Origin: Allobaculum mucilyticum
Lineage (GTDB): Bacteria > Bacillota_I > Bacilli_A > Erysipelotrichales > Erysipelotrichaceae
NCBI RefSeq assembly: GCF_022701195.1
Contig: NZ_CP078089.1
Location: 2,170,001 to 2,234,000, forward strand
DNA length: 64,000 nt
Reading direction: 5' to 3'
Positions within the stretch are counted from its first letter, which is position 1; each line of letters begins with the position of its first letter. Positions 1 to 7,734 of the stretch are shown piece after piece. Under the pieces are notes generated by a model. It was given only the letters and a program-made list of their open reading frames with translations, was not told the origin of the DNA and ran no database searches. A program made the translations under genes and the position numbers.

Positions 1-1
1 C

Positions 2-2320
2 AACCCGAATCTGGATACAGCTGTCTACATCACCAGCCGTACCGATACGCCGGAAGGATCGCTCGAAAACGTTCTTGACGGAAATGCCGCAACTCAGATC
101 ATCTATAAAAGTCCAGCCACGCTTTCTGAAGGCGATTATGTCGGCATCCGCTATACCCAGCCTAAAGAAATCCATGAAATCCAGTTCCTGCTTGGTCAGT
201 CCAGCAACCTGAACGATACATTCTCCAAGGCGAAAGTTCAGATTACAACGGATGGCAGCACCTGGACGGATCTCGACGGTACCGTCTATACCTCGCCGCA
301 GGACATCCATCTGACAGATCTTGAGCTGACAGGAATTCGCGGTGTGCGCGTGATCGCAACAGAAGCGAAAACAAATACATGGCTAGGCGTGCGTGATATC
401 CGCATCAACCCGGCACCCGCCCAGTCCACAGACAAAGAGCTGCCAGAATCGGAGTTCTCCCTCGGACAGGGGGCTGTCTATTACCAGGGAGATGCCTCTG
501 CAATGATGGATGGCAGTGCTTCCACATTTGCATGGATCAGTACCAAAGCAAATGAGGACAATGCTATTCCAGGCGTCTTTGTTACCCGTATATTTAATGA
601 GCCGGTTCAGCTGAACAGCGTTACGTTTATCAACGGTGATGGCGGCAGTGATAAGCTGAAGAAATTTGCGCTCGAAGTCTCGGAAGATGGAGAAAACTGG
701 GACAGAATCGGAACATATGAAACTGGCTCCGGTCAGGATGTCATCACCGAACGAGTGAATGGCAGACGCATCAAAGCCATCCGTGTCTACAACCTGGAAC
801 AGACATATGCATGGATCAAAATCGCTGAACTTGGGGGAACCCCAGGTGATGGAAGCGATTATGATACCGATCATCTGATCACCAATATGGAAGGAACCAA
901 TGCAGTTACTTCTGAAACAGATCATGGCCGTGAGCTGATCACAAATGACGATCAGCCTCTTGTTCTTGACGCAGGCGAATACGCCGGTCTCGACCTTGAT
1001 GAAATCACTGCGATTTCGTCGATTACGCATGGAGAACTTGGCGGACTTACTCTGGAAGTTTCCCGCAACGGCTATGAATGGACAGAAGTCAGTGCAGATG
1101 CAGATTCCATTGCGGATGCCCGCTATGTCCGTCTGATCAATAAGACAGATGCATCCCTCTCTGTGAGCCTGAATCCTTCGCTGAATGTTTCTGTTACAAA
1201 AATCAGCGGTCCATATCTGCTTTCGGATACCGTAGGCATCACCTCTGCAGGCTGGGCATCGGAAGATACCCGTAACAACGGAGCTGCCTTTGACGGTGAC
1301 GTGGATACGAAAACAGAATTTGCCACCCTGCCTGCTGAAGGAACTGAGATCATTTACGATCTTGGACAGATGCGTTCTATTTCCAAGCTGGAAATTGTCA
1401 ACCAGGACAGCGCCATCAACTATATCCGTGATGCCAAAATTCAGATTTCCAGCGATCTTGAAAACTGGACTGACGTCATGACCATCGGTGACGGTGTTGA
1501 GAACGTCGACGATGCAGACGTAAGTGCAAAAGATTCAGATGCAGGGTATCTCGCCAGCAGCCGTTACCCCAATAAAGTTACAAAGGCTGGAACGCTTGAG
1601 ACAGCTCAGGATGCCCGCTATATCCGCATTTACTTCACAGCTGCCAACCAGAACCGTGCCATTCTCTTCAACGAAATTCTGATCAACGACGGCGAATATA
1701 AAGCTATTCCGCATCCGGCAGTGACTGCAACCGTTGAAGAAGCACAGAATCACGGCCCGCTGAATATGGTCGATAACGATCTGTCGACTTCTTATAAACC
1801 GGCAGGTCAGGCTGCAGGATCCGTACAGTATGACTTCTCGGATTCGCTTGATGCCAATACGCTCAATATCATCCAGAAAGGAACGCTCAGCACTGCAGAA
1901 GTATCTGTTCGTGTAGTAAATAAAGATGGCGAGATTGAATGGATCAGTCTTGGTCATCTGTCGCGTTCACTCAATACGATGGGTTCGAATAAAATCGACA
2001 AAATCCTTTCTGTAAAAATCAGCTGGACAGAGGGTGATGCACCGGAGATTTCTGAAATCATCCGCTTCACCAGCGAAAATCCGACACCTTCCACGCTTGA
2101 TTACTCGCAGCTGAATCTTGTCTATAAGAGCGCTGTCGCTTCGCAATCTTCCTTTGCAAACGGAGACGAAATGAGCGAAGCCATCGCTAAGGCACATGAC
2201 GTGATGAATGCGTCGAATACAACGCAGGAAGAGATCAACAGTGCCGCTAAAGAACTCAATGCCATTCTGCTGACGATGCGTTTTGCACCAGATGCCAGCA
2301 AGCTTGAGAATCTGAACTAA
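2..2320 (+). CDS. C-terminal part of a large secreted/surface protein with F5/8-type C (discoidin/CBM32) domains
   Basis: The reading frame is open from base 2, so the gene begins before the window and about 772 residues of its C-terminal part are visible. At least two beta-sandwich discoidin-like modules can be seen: one around the phrase LNSVTFINGDGG...FALEVSEDGENW with a closing IKAIRVYN, and another around ISKLEIVNQD...IQISSDLENW with ARYIRIYF. This is the pattern of carbohydrate-binding F5/8C (CBM32) domains. The last ~70 residues (YSQLNLVYKSAVAS ... ITQEEIN-like, L-A-L spacing) resemble a FIVAR module. No LPxTG sorting signal or membrane anchor is seen at the C terminus (ends ...KLENLN), so this end suggests a secreted protein. 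In the family such tails usually follow a glycosidase domain (GH84, GH20 or hyaluronidase-like) acting on host glycans, but that domain, if present, lies outside the window. The enzyme identity is therefore unknown. Confidence 0.8.
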   Translation, partial: NPNLDTAVYITSRTDTPEGSLENVLDGNAATQIIYKSPATLSEGDYVGIRYTQPKEIHEIQFLLGQSSNLNDTFSKAKVQITTDGSTWTDLDGTVYTSPQDIHLTDLELTGIRGVRVIATEAKTNTWLGVRDIRINPAPAQSTDKELPESEFSLGQGAVYYQGDASAMMDGSASTFAWISTKANEDNAIPGVFVTRIFNEPVQLNSVTFINGDGGSDKLKKFALEVSEDGENWDRIGTYETGSGQDVITERVNGRRIKAIRVYNLEQTYAWIKIAELGGTPGDGSDYDTDHLITNMEGTNAVTSETDHGRELITNDDQPLVLDAGEYAGLDLDEITAISSITHGELGGLTLEVSRNGYEWTEVSADADSIADARYVRLINKTDASLSVSLNPSLNVSVTKISGPYLLSDTVGITSAGWASEDTRNNGAAFDGDVDTKTEFATLPAEGTEIIYDLGQMRSISKLEIVNQDSAINYIRDAKIQISSDLENWTDVMTIGDGVENVDDADVSAKDSDAGYLASSRYPNKVTKAGTLETAQDARYIRIYFTAANQNRAILFNEILINDGEYKAIPHPAVTATVEEAQNHGPLNMVDNDLSTSYKPAGQAAGSVQYDFSDSLDANTLNIIQKGTLSTAEVSVRVVNKDGEIEWISLGHLSRSLNTMGSNKIDKILSVKISWTEGDAPEISEIIRFTSENPTPSTLDYSQLNLVYKSAVASQSSFANGDEMSEAIAKAHDVMNASNTTQEEINSAAKELNAILLTMRFAPDASKLENLN

Positions 2321-2368
2321 GTTTTCAATTGAACAGACGATTTCCAGTCCGTTCTTAAAACAGAATGA

Positions 2369-2398
2369 CCGCAGCAGAAAGAATCTGCTGCGGTTTTC
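2369..2398 (+). terminator. Rho-independent terminator of the discoidin-domain protein gene
   Basis: Perfect 9-bp stem CCGCAGCAG / CTGCTGCGG with a 7-base loop followed by TTTT, 48 bases after the stop codon. Confidence 0.85.
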
Positions 2399-2494
2399 TG
2401 CATTGTTCCGGCAGGAATTTGATGGGTAAATAGCGTCCGGTACGCAGTGATAAAAAGATCTAAAGCAGCAATGTCATTAAGTTAAGATTTCTCA

Positions 2495-2531
2495 GACCAC
2501 ATCAGCGTTAAGCAGTGATGTGGTCTTTTTT
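2495..2531 (+). terminator. Terminator inside the left end of IS-A copy 1
   Basis: GACCACATCA ... TGATGTGGTC stem (10 bp, 11-base loop) followed by a run of six T. It lies between the left inverted repeat and the transposase, so it should block transcription entering the element from outside. The same hairpin is present in copy 2. Confidence 0.75.
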
Positions 2532-2657
2532 CTACTCTTCAAGTCAAATCTCGAATGATTCGAGTTTTTTCACTTTTTTCTAAAAATCTATTGACAAATT
2601 TCTGCCGCCGCGCGGCTGCTTCGCAGCCGATGGGGAGAACTTAAAGGAGTTTTCCCT

Positions 2658-3968
2658 ATGACTGCTATCGCCAAAGAATGTTCTTTCTTCAGAAACACCT
2701 TCCTCAATATCATCAGCTCAGAAACGGCGAACCCTGCCAATTTTACTTCTCAGTCCGCCTTCACCCGTAAGCGGCAGATTGACCTGCATGAGCTTGTCCT
2801 TCTTCCGTTTCAGCTGACAGAGGAATCCCTCGCTGCTTCCTTTCCCTGGATCCTGTTTAAGGGCGGATCATCTGTTTCAGCCTCTGCTGTGTCTCAGGCC
2901 CGTTCCAAAATCAACTCTTCACTTTATAAAAACGTCTTCAATCGGTTTAACAAGGCAACTTCCAGCTCTGATGTTAAAACCTTCAAGGGTTATCGCCTCC
3001 TCGCTGTAGATGGAAGCGAGATTCAAGTTCTTCCTGAACAGGACAATGACATCACCTATGGCGCTTCTAAAAAAGGCAAGAAGAGGCACTTTGTTCATTT
3101 GAATGCCGAATTCGACGCCCTCAACTCCGTCTTTACTGACGCGCTGCTTCAACCCGGCTCTGAGAAGAATGAAGATTCAGCTCTTCTTGAACTCGCTCAG
3201 CGTTCTTCATTTCAGAAAGCCATCTTCATCGCTGATCGGGGATACGAAGCTCTTATGTCTTTCTATCGCCTGCAGAAGGAACATGTCCCTTTTGTCATAC
3301 GTATCAAAGACGAGACATCATCTACAAGCATTCTCAAGTACTATAAGACTCCCGAGTCAGAAGAGTATGACATTCCTTTCAATGTGATTCTGACCAGTAA
3401 AAACAACAGGCATGTCAAAGACCATTGGGATGTCTATAAGTACATCTCTTCGTACAGGAAGCAGCCTGAATTTGACGGTCAAACGACTGAACTCCCTTTA
3501 AATATCAGGGTTGTGAGGTTCAAAGCTGCCTGCGAAGGGAATGAATCATTCATTACCGTCTGCACCAATCTGTCGGAAGCTGAGTTTGGGACCGAGGACA
3601 TCAAGCAGATCTACCGTCTGCGCTGGCAGGTTGAAGTCGGCTTCAGGGGACTGAAACGAAACACCGATCTTGAATGGACTCATTCAAGGAAGCTTGATCT
3701 GGTCCAGGCAGAGATCTATGCCAAAATGACTCTCTACAATCTTTGTTCCCGTTTGCGCAACAAGGTAGAAAGATCTCGTCAGCACCAGAAGCGCATCGCT
3801 CAGGCCAAAAAGCACAAGCAGAAGGCAGATTTCGGATTCATCATCAAAACGATTCAACAGTGGCTGTTCAAAAAAGCCAGAATCAGCTTGAGTACACTGG
3901 AAGATCTTCTTCTGGCCAGGATATCTCCGATCAGAGAAGGAAGAGCTGATACCAGAAAGAAGAAGTGA
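2658..3968 (+). CDS. IS4-family transposase (IS-A)
   Basis: DDE transposase of 436 residues that would cut and join the ends of IS-A. The catalytic motifs are visible: first Asp in LLAVDGSE (~res 117), second Asp in IFIADRGYE (~res 193), and the glutamate in the IS4 signature Y-(2)-R-(3)-E-(6)-K, read as YRLRWQVEVGFRGLK (~res 320). The start at 2658 is supported by AAAGGAG seven bases upstream. The protein is full length and identical to the copy at 19355-20665, so it may be active. It is related to, but clearly distinct from, the IS-B transposase at 52545-53864, which shares the motifs and long stretches such as RIKDE-SSTSILK. Confidence 0.95.
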   Translation: MTAIAKECSFFRNTFLNIISSETANPANFTSQSAFTRKRQIDLHELVLLPFQLTEESLAASFPWILFKGGSSVSASAVSQARSKINSSLYKNVFNRFNKATSSSDVKTFKGYRLLAVDGSEIQVLPEQDNDITYGASKKGKKRHFVHLNAEFDALNSVFTDALLQPGSEKNEDSALLELAQRSSFQKAIFIADRGYEALMSFYRLQKEHVPFVIRIKDETSSTSILKYYKTPESEEYDIPFNVILTSKNNRHVKDHWDVYKYISSYRKQPEFDGQTTELPLNIRVVRFKAACEGNESFITVCTNLSEAEFGTEDIKQIYRLRWQVEVGFRGLKRNTDLEWTHSRKLDLVQAEIYAKMTLYNLCSRLRNKVERSRQHQKRIAQAKKHKQKADFGFIIKTIQQWLFKKARISLSTLEDLLLARISPIREGRADTRKKK

Positions 3969-4329
3969 CAGATTTGAAAACCGAAAAGTCATCAGGATGA
4001 TTTTTTCAACAGGTAGAAAATCATCCTTTTCGTCATGCCTGAGACGCAAAATATAAGAAATGACAACGCTCATGAACAGGGTATACGATTTTTATCCCTC
4101 CTTAACTTAATGACATTGCTAAAGCAGTGATAAAAAAGATCTAAAAAGGGAAGAAATCTGCAGGAAACGTATCAATCAACTTGGATTAAGGCGCGACGTG
4201 CGGGAAGAGTATGTGAATTCTGTGAGTTTCGATAAAATGTAGACGCTGATTGTCTGCAGGAACTGTGCAGAATTTGTTCTGGGCGGGTCATGCAAAGAGA
4301 AGCACGAAAGAAAAGGAAAGTGGAAATAC

Positions 4330-5685
4330 ATGAAACGAGAACAGTTAGGTTCACGGCTTGGCTTTATTCTGCTAAGCGCCGGCTGTGCTATCGGTATCGG
4401 CAATGTCTGGAAGTTCCCGTATATTGCCGGACAGAATGGCGGAGCAATTTTTATTCTGATTTATTTATTCTTCCTGGTTATTCTGGGTATCCCGGTTATG
4501 ACCATGGAGTTTGCGATGGGTCGTGCTGCGCAGAAGAGCCCGGCCAAAATTTATAAAACGCTCGAACCGAAAGGAAGCAAGTGGCACTGGCATACTGGCT
4601 TTGCGATTGCGGGCAACTATCTGCTGATGATGTTCTATACAACCGTTGCCGGATGGATGCTGAAATACTTTGTCGATATGTGTCTTGGGCGGTTTGAAGG
4701 TCTTGATGGGGCTGGTGTCGGTGCAGCGTTTGATTCGGCACTTTCCAATGCAGGCAGTGAAGTGTTTTACATGGGAATTATCGTAGTTGCAGGTTTTCTC
4801 ATCTGCATGCTTGGTCTGCAGAAAGGTCTGGAGCGGGTCACCAAAGTGATGATGATTTCGCTGCTGATCCTGATGAGTGCTCTGGCGATCAACTCGCTGT
4901 TCCTGGAAGGTGCAGATGCAGGTCTTCGCTATTATCTGCTTCCGGACTGGAACAGATTCCTGGAAATCGGACCGTGGAATGTCATTGTTGCGGCGATGAA
5001 CCAGGCATTCTTCACCCTCTCGCTCGGTATCGGTGCCATGGCGATCTTCGGATCCTATATCAATAATGATCGTGCGCTGATGGGTGAATCGATTAACGTT
5101 GCGGTTCTGGATACGTTTGTAGCGATCGTTGCAGGTCTGATTATCATCCCGGCTTGCTTTGCGTATTCCGTTGACGTCAATGCCGGTCCGGGTCTGATCT
5201 TTGTCACTCTGCCAAATGTCTTTAATGCAATGCCGTTTGGACGTCTGTGGGGCGCGCTCTTCTTCCTGTTCATGACATTTGCAGCATTCTCAACCGTTCT
5301 TGCGGTTTTCGAAAACATTCTCTCAAGCTGCATGGATCTGTTTGGCTGGGACCGCAAAAAGGCATGCCTGACCAATATGGCTGCTGTCTTTGTTCTCTCG
5401 CTGCCCTGTGCTCTTGGCTGGTCGGTGCTTTCCGGAGTTGCACCGCTTGGCGAGGGAACGACGATTCTCGACTTTGAGGACTTCCTTGTCTCCAACATTC
5501 TGCTGCCTGGCGGATCGCTGATCTTCGTCCTGTTCTGCTGCACGAAGTTTGGCTGGAGCTGGAAGAACTTCCGCAAAGAAGCCAATGAAGGAAAAGGCGT
5601 TAAAGTGCCGGAGTGGATTCATTCCTACTGCACATACGTTCTGCCGGTGATCATCCTCGTTATTCTGATCATCGGTCTGGTTTAA
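4330..5685 (+). CDS. Sodium-dependent transporter of the NSS (SNF) family
   Basis: Integral membrane symporter of 451 residues with about eleven hydrophobic segments. The N-terminal signature SRLGFILLSAGCAIGIGNVWKFPYI is the unwound TM1 Na+/substrate site of the neurotransmitter:sodium symporter family, and GNYLLMMFYTTVAGW fits TM3. Members take up amino acids or related amines with Na+. The substrate cannot be read from the sequence. The start at 4330 follows AAAGGAAAGTGG. It stands alone: IS-A copy 1 ends 211 bases upstream (a stretch with no other recognisable gene) and a terminator follows. Na+ coupling is consistent with the Na+-type ATP synthase c subunit encoded at 38709. Confidence 0.92.
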   Translation: MKREQLGSRLGFILLSAGCAIGIGNVWKFPYIAGQNGGAIFILIYLFFLVILGIPVMTMEFAMGRAAQKSPAKIYKTLEPKGSKWHWHTGFAIAGNYLLMMFYTTVAGWMLKYFVDMCLGRFEGLDGAGVGAAFDSALSNAGSEVFYMGIIVVAGFLICMLGLQKGLERVTKVMMISLLILMSALAINSLFLEGADAGLRYYLLPDWNRFLEIGPWNVIVAAMNQAFFTLSLGIGAMAIFGSYINNDRALMGESINVAVLDTFVAIVAGLIIIPACFAYSVDVNAGPGLIFVTLPNVFNAMPFGRLWGALFFLFMTFAAFSTVLAVFENILSSCMDLFGWDRKKACLTNMAAVFVLSLPCALGWSVLSGVAPLGEGTTILDFEDFLVSNILLPGGSLIFVLFCCTKFGWSWKNFRKEANEGKGVKVPEWIHSYCTYVLPVIILVILIIGLV

Positions 5686-5720
5686 TCCCGGTAAGCTGTA
5701 CCGGTTCTGAAAAGACAGTA

Positions 5721-5766
5721 AAGCCGCGAAAAGGGTTTTGTGATGAATCCCTTTCACGGCTTTTTT
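5721..5766 (+). terminator. Terminator after the NSS transporter
   Basis: AAGCCGCGAAAAGGG pairs with CCCTTTCACGGCTT (small internal mismatch) across a 13-base loop and is followed by a T run. Confidence 0.8.
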
Positions 5767-5938
5767 GCATGGAAAAATGCTCATGAAATTCTGCAAGCGG
5801 ATTCGGAAAGCGCTTGATCCATACATGCAGAGCTTTTTTTACTGATGTACAAGTTTGCTTCCATACAATAAAAAAGTAATGGATCCTTACAGGAAACTAA
5901 TCGTATTCCGTAAAGGTCAAAAAGGATTGAGTATAAAA

Positions 5939-7501
5939 ATGAGAAAAAACGGAGTTTTCCTTCATATTACCTCTCTGCCATCACCCTATGGAATCGGCAC
6001 CATGGGCCAGCATGCGCGCGATTTCATCGATATGCTGGCAAGAAACGGGCAGAGCATCTGGCAGATCCTGCCGATCTGCCCGACAAGCTATGGCGATTCG
6101 CCGTATGCCTCGACTGCTGCTTTTGCGGGCAATCCCTATCTGATCGATCTTGATCAGCTGGCTTTTGACGGCCTGCTTGCCTGGGATGAATTCCAGCATG
6201 AACAGTGGTTCACCTATCCGGATCGGGTCGATTATGCGATCCTGGCACAGAAGCGCCTGCCGCTGCTGCGCAAAGCTGCATCGCGCCTTCTTGAAAGCAA
6301 GCCCTTAAACTACGACAGCTTCCTTGAAGAAAATGCATACTGGCTGGATGACTATGCGCTGTTCATGGCGATTAAAGGCGCCAATGAAAACAAAGCGTGG
6401 CGCGACTGGCCGGCTGGGTTCCGGATCTATGAAAAGAAGAAAGCAAAAATCTGGAGCACGCAGTACCGCTCTGAAATTGAAATCCACAAAGCCATTCAGT
6501 ACCTGTTTTTCAGACAGTGGGATGTGCTTAAAGGCTATGCCAATGAGCGCGGCATTGAAATCATGGGCGATATCCCGATTTATGTTGCCATGGATTCTGT
6601 AGATACATGGAGCCATCCGGAGCTGTTTTTGATGGATGAACACGGCAGTCCTGCACTTGTTGCGGCTGTACCGCCTGATGCCTTCTCGGCTTCCGGTCAG
6701 CTGTGGGGCAACCCGGTTTATGACTGGGATGCACAGAAGAAAACCGGCTATGCCTGGTGGTGCGACAGAATCCGTCACATGAGCGAGATGTATAATATTC
6801 TGCGCATCGACCATTTCCGCGGATTTGAGTCGTTCTATGCCGTCAATGCAGATTCAAAGGATGCTCTGAATGGTCAGTGGTACAAAGGACCGGGTGCGGA
6901 TCTGTTTAAAGTGATCACCGAAAAGCTTGGCGAGCAGAATATCGTTGCAGAAGATCTTGGCATTCTCACACCGGCAGTCGAGAAGATGCTGAAAACAGTC
7001 GGCTATCCTGGCATGAAGGTCATGGAATTTGGTCTGTTTGCCAATACCCTGGAAGGACAGGAGTATCTGCCTATCTCGTATCCGTTCAACTGCGTGGCTT
7101 ATTGCGGAACGCATGATAACGACACCATCTTTGGATGGTTCCATGCACTGAGTGAGGTCGATAGAGAGTATGTACGCGAATACCTGAACAGCTGGGATGA
7201 CGAGAAGCTCAACTGGAACATGATCGGCGCACTGCTTGGCTCTGCATCCGATACGACAATTGTTATGGCACAGGATCTGCTGGGTCTTGGCAGCGAAAGC
7301 CGTATGAACCAGCCGGGTGCAGCTACTACAAACTGGCAATGGAGACTTGTTCCAGGACAGCTCGATGAAGATACAATGCGCCATCTTGCTTATGTCAGTC
7401 GTGTTTGCCGCCGTCTGCCCACGCAGCGAATCGCTCCAAAAGCGATGCTTGAAGAACCGGGCGGTCCGGCAATTGAAGCTTCTGACAATGCGAGTCTGTA
7501 A
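5939..7501 (+). CDS. malQ: 4-alpha-glucanotransferase (amylomaltase)
   Basis: Cytoplasmic GH77 enzyme that moves maltosyl or longer glucan units between alpha-1,4-glucans during maltodextrin and glycogen use. Diagnostic GH77 stretches are present: LPSPYGIGTMG near the N terminus, SPYASTAAFAGNPYLIDL, GDIPIYV, the nucleophile region ILRIDHFRGFE, and the acid/base region NIVAEDLG followed by YCGTHDNDT. An in-frame extension back to 5855 exists, but the ATG at 5939 (MRKNGVFLHITSLPSP) matches the family N terminus and has AAAGGATTG upstream, giving 520 residues, close to the usual ~500. The gene appears monocistronic. Confidence 0.95.
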   Translation: MRKNGVFLHITSLPSPYGIGTMGQHARDFIDMLARNGQSIWQILPICPTSYGDSPYASTAAFAGNPYLIDLDQLAFDGLLAWDEFQHEQWFTYPDRVDYAILAQKRLPLLRKAASRLLESKPLNYDSFLEENAYWLDDYALFMAIKGANENKAWRDWPAGFRIYEKKKAKIWSTQYRSEIEIHKAIQYLFFRQWDVLKGYANERGIEIMGDIPIYVAMDSVDTWSHPELFLMDEHGSPALVAAVPPDAFSASGQLWGNPVYDWDAQKKTGYAWWCDRIRHMSEMYNILRIDHFRGFESFYAVNADSKDALNGQWYKGPGADLFKVITEKLGEQNIVAEDLGILTPAVEKMLKTVGYPGMKVMEFGLFANTLEGQEYLPISYPFNCVAYCGTHDNDTIFGWFHALSEVDREYVREYLNSWDDEKLNWNMIGALLGSASDTTIVMAQDLLGLGSESRMNQPGAATTNWQWRLVPGQLDEDTMRHLAYVSRVCRRLPTQRIAPKAMLEEPGGPAIEASDNASL

Positions 7502-7570
7502 GATTCGTCAGTCTGTCTTCTGTACATTGTGTATATCGTTCAGGCTTTAAGATTTGTGATTTAAGATTCA

Positions 7571-7618
7571 GGCTCGTATTACCGCATGTTCCAGCATGAC
7601 GGGGATACGGGCTCTTTT
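7571..7618 (+). terminator. Terminator after malQ
   Basis: GGCTCGTATTACCG pairs imperfectly (G-U pairs, one mismatch) with CGGGGATACGGGC and is followed by TCTTTT. Confidence 0.6.
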
Positions 7619-7654
7619 CATGCCGGGATCGATGTTGTGATCAGGCAGAGCATA

Positions 7655-7685
7655 CAAAAACGGCAGCAGAACGGGTCTGCTGCCG
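7655..7685 (-). terminator. Leftward terminator of the ABC exporter operon
   Basis: On the minus strand CGGCAGCAGA...TCTGCTGCCG (10-bp perfect stem, 5-base loop) is followed by TTTTT, about 50 bases after the permease stop codon. Confidence 0.88.
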
Positions 7686-7734
7686 GGTGAAATACCGTGA
7701 TTCGTGACTGTTAATCAGTTAATGGAGCCTTCGC

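Larger units (their letters stand above)
2469..4118 (+). mobile_element. IS-A copy 1, complete IS4-family insertion sequence (1650 bp)
   Basis: Both ends carry the same 18-bp inverted repeat, CAATGTCATTAAGTTAAG at 2469 and its complement ending at 4118. The element is flanked by a 9-bp direct repeat CTAAAGCAG (2460-2468 and 4119-4127), the expected target duplication. Inside are one transposase gene, a terminator near the left end (2495-2531), a GC-rich hairpin (CGGCTGC-TTC-GCAGCCG) just before the transposase ribosome binding site, and a second terminator-like hairpin after the gene (AGGATGATTTT...AAAATCATCCT). By eye the element is identical over its full length to the copy at 19166-20815. 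The TIR read outward contains ATG ACA TTG, so it can supply a start codon to whatever it lands beside. Confidence 0.95.

Noticed and set aside
2919-4073. Small open frames inside and antisense to the IS-A transposase (also repeated at 19616-20770)
   Set aside because: They are shadows of the transposase gene; their duplication only reflects the duplicated element.
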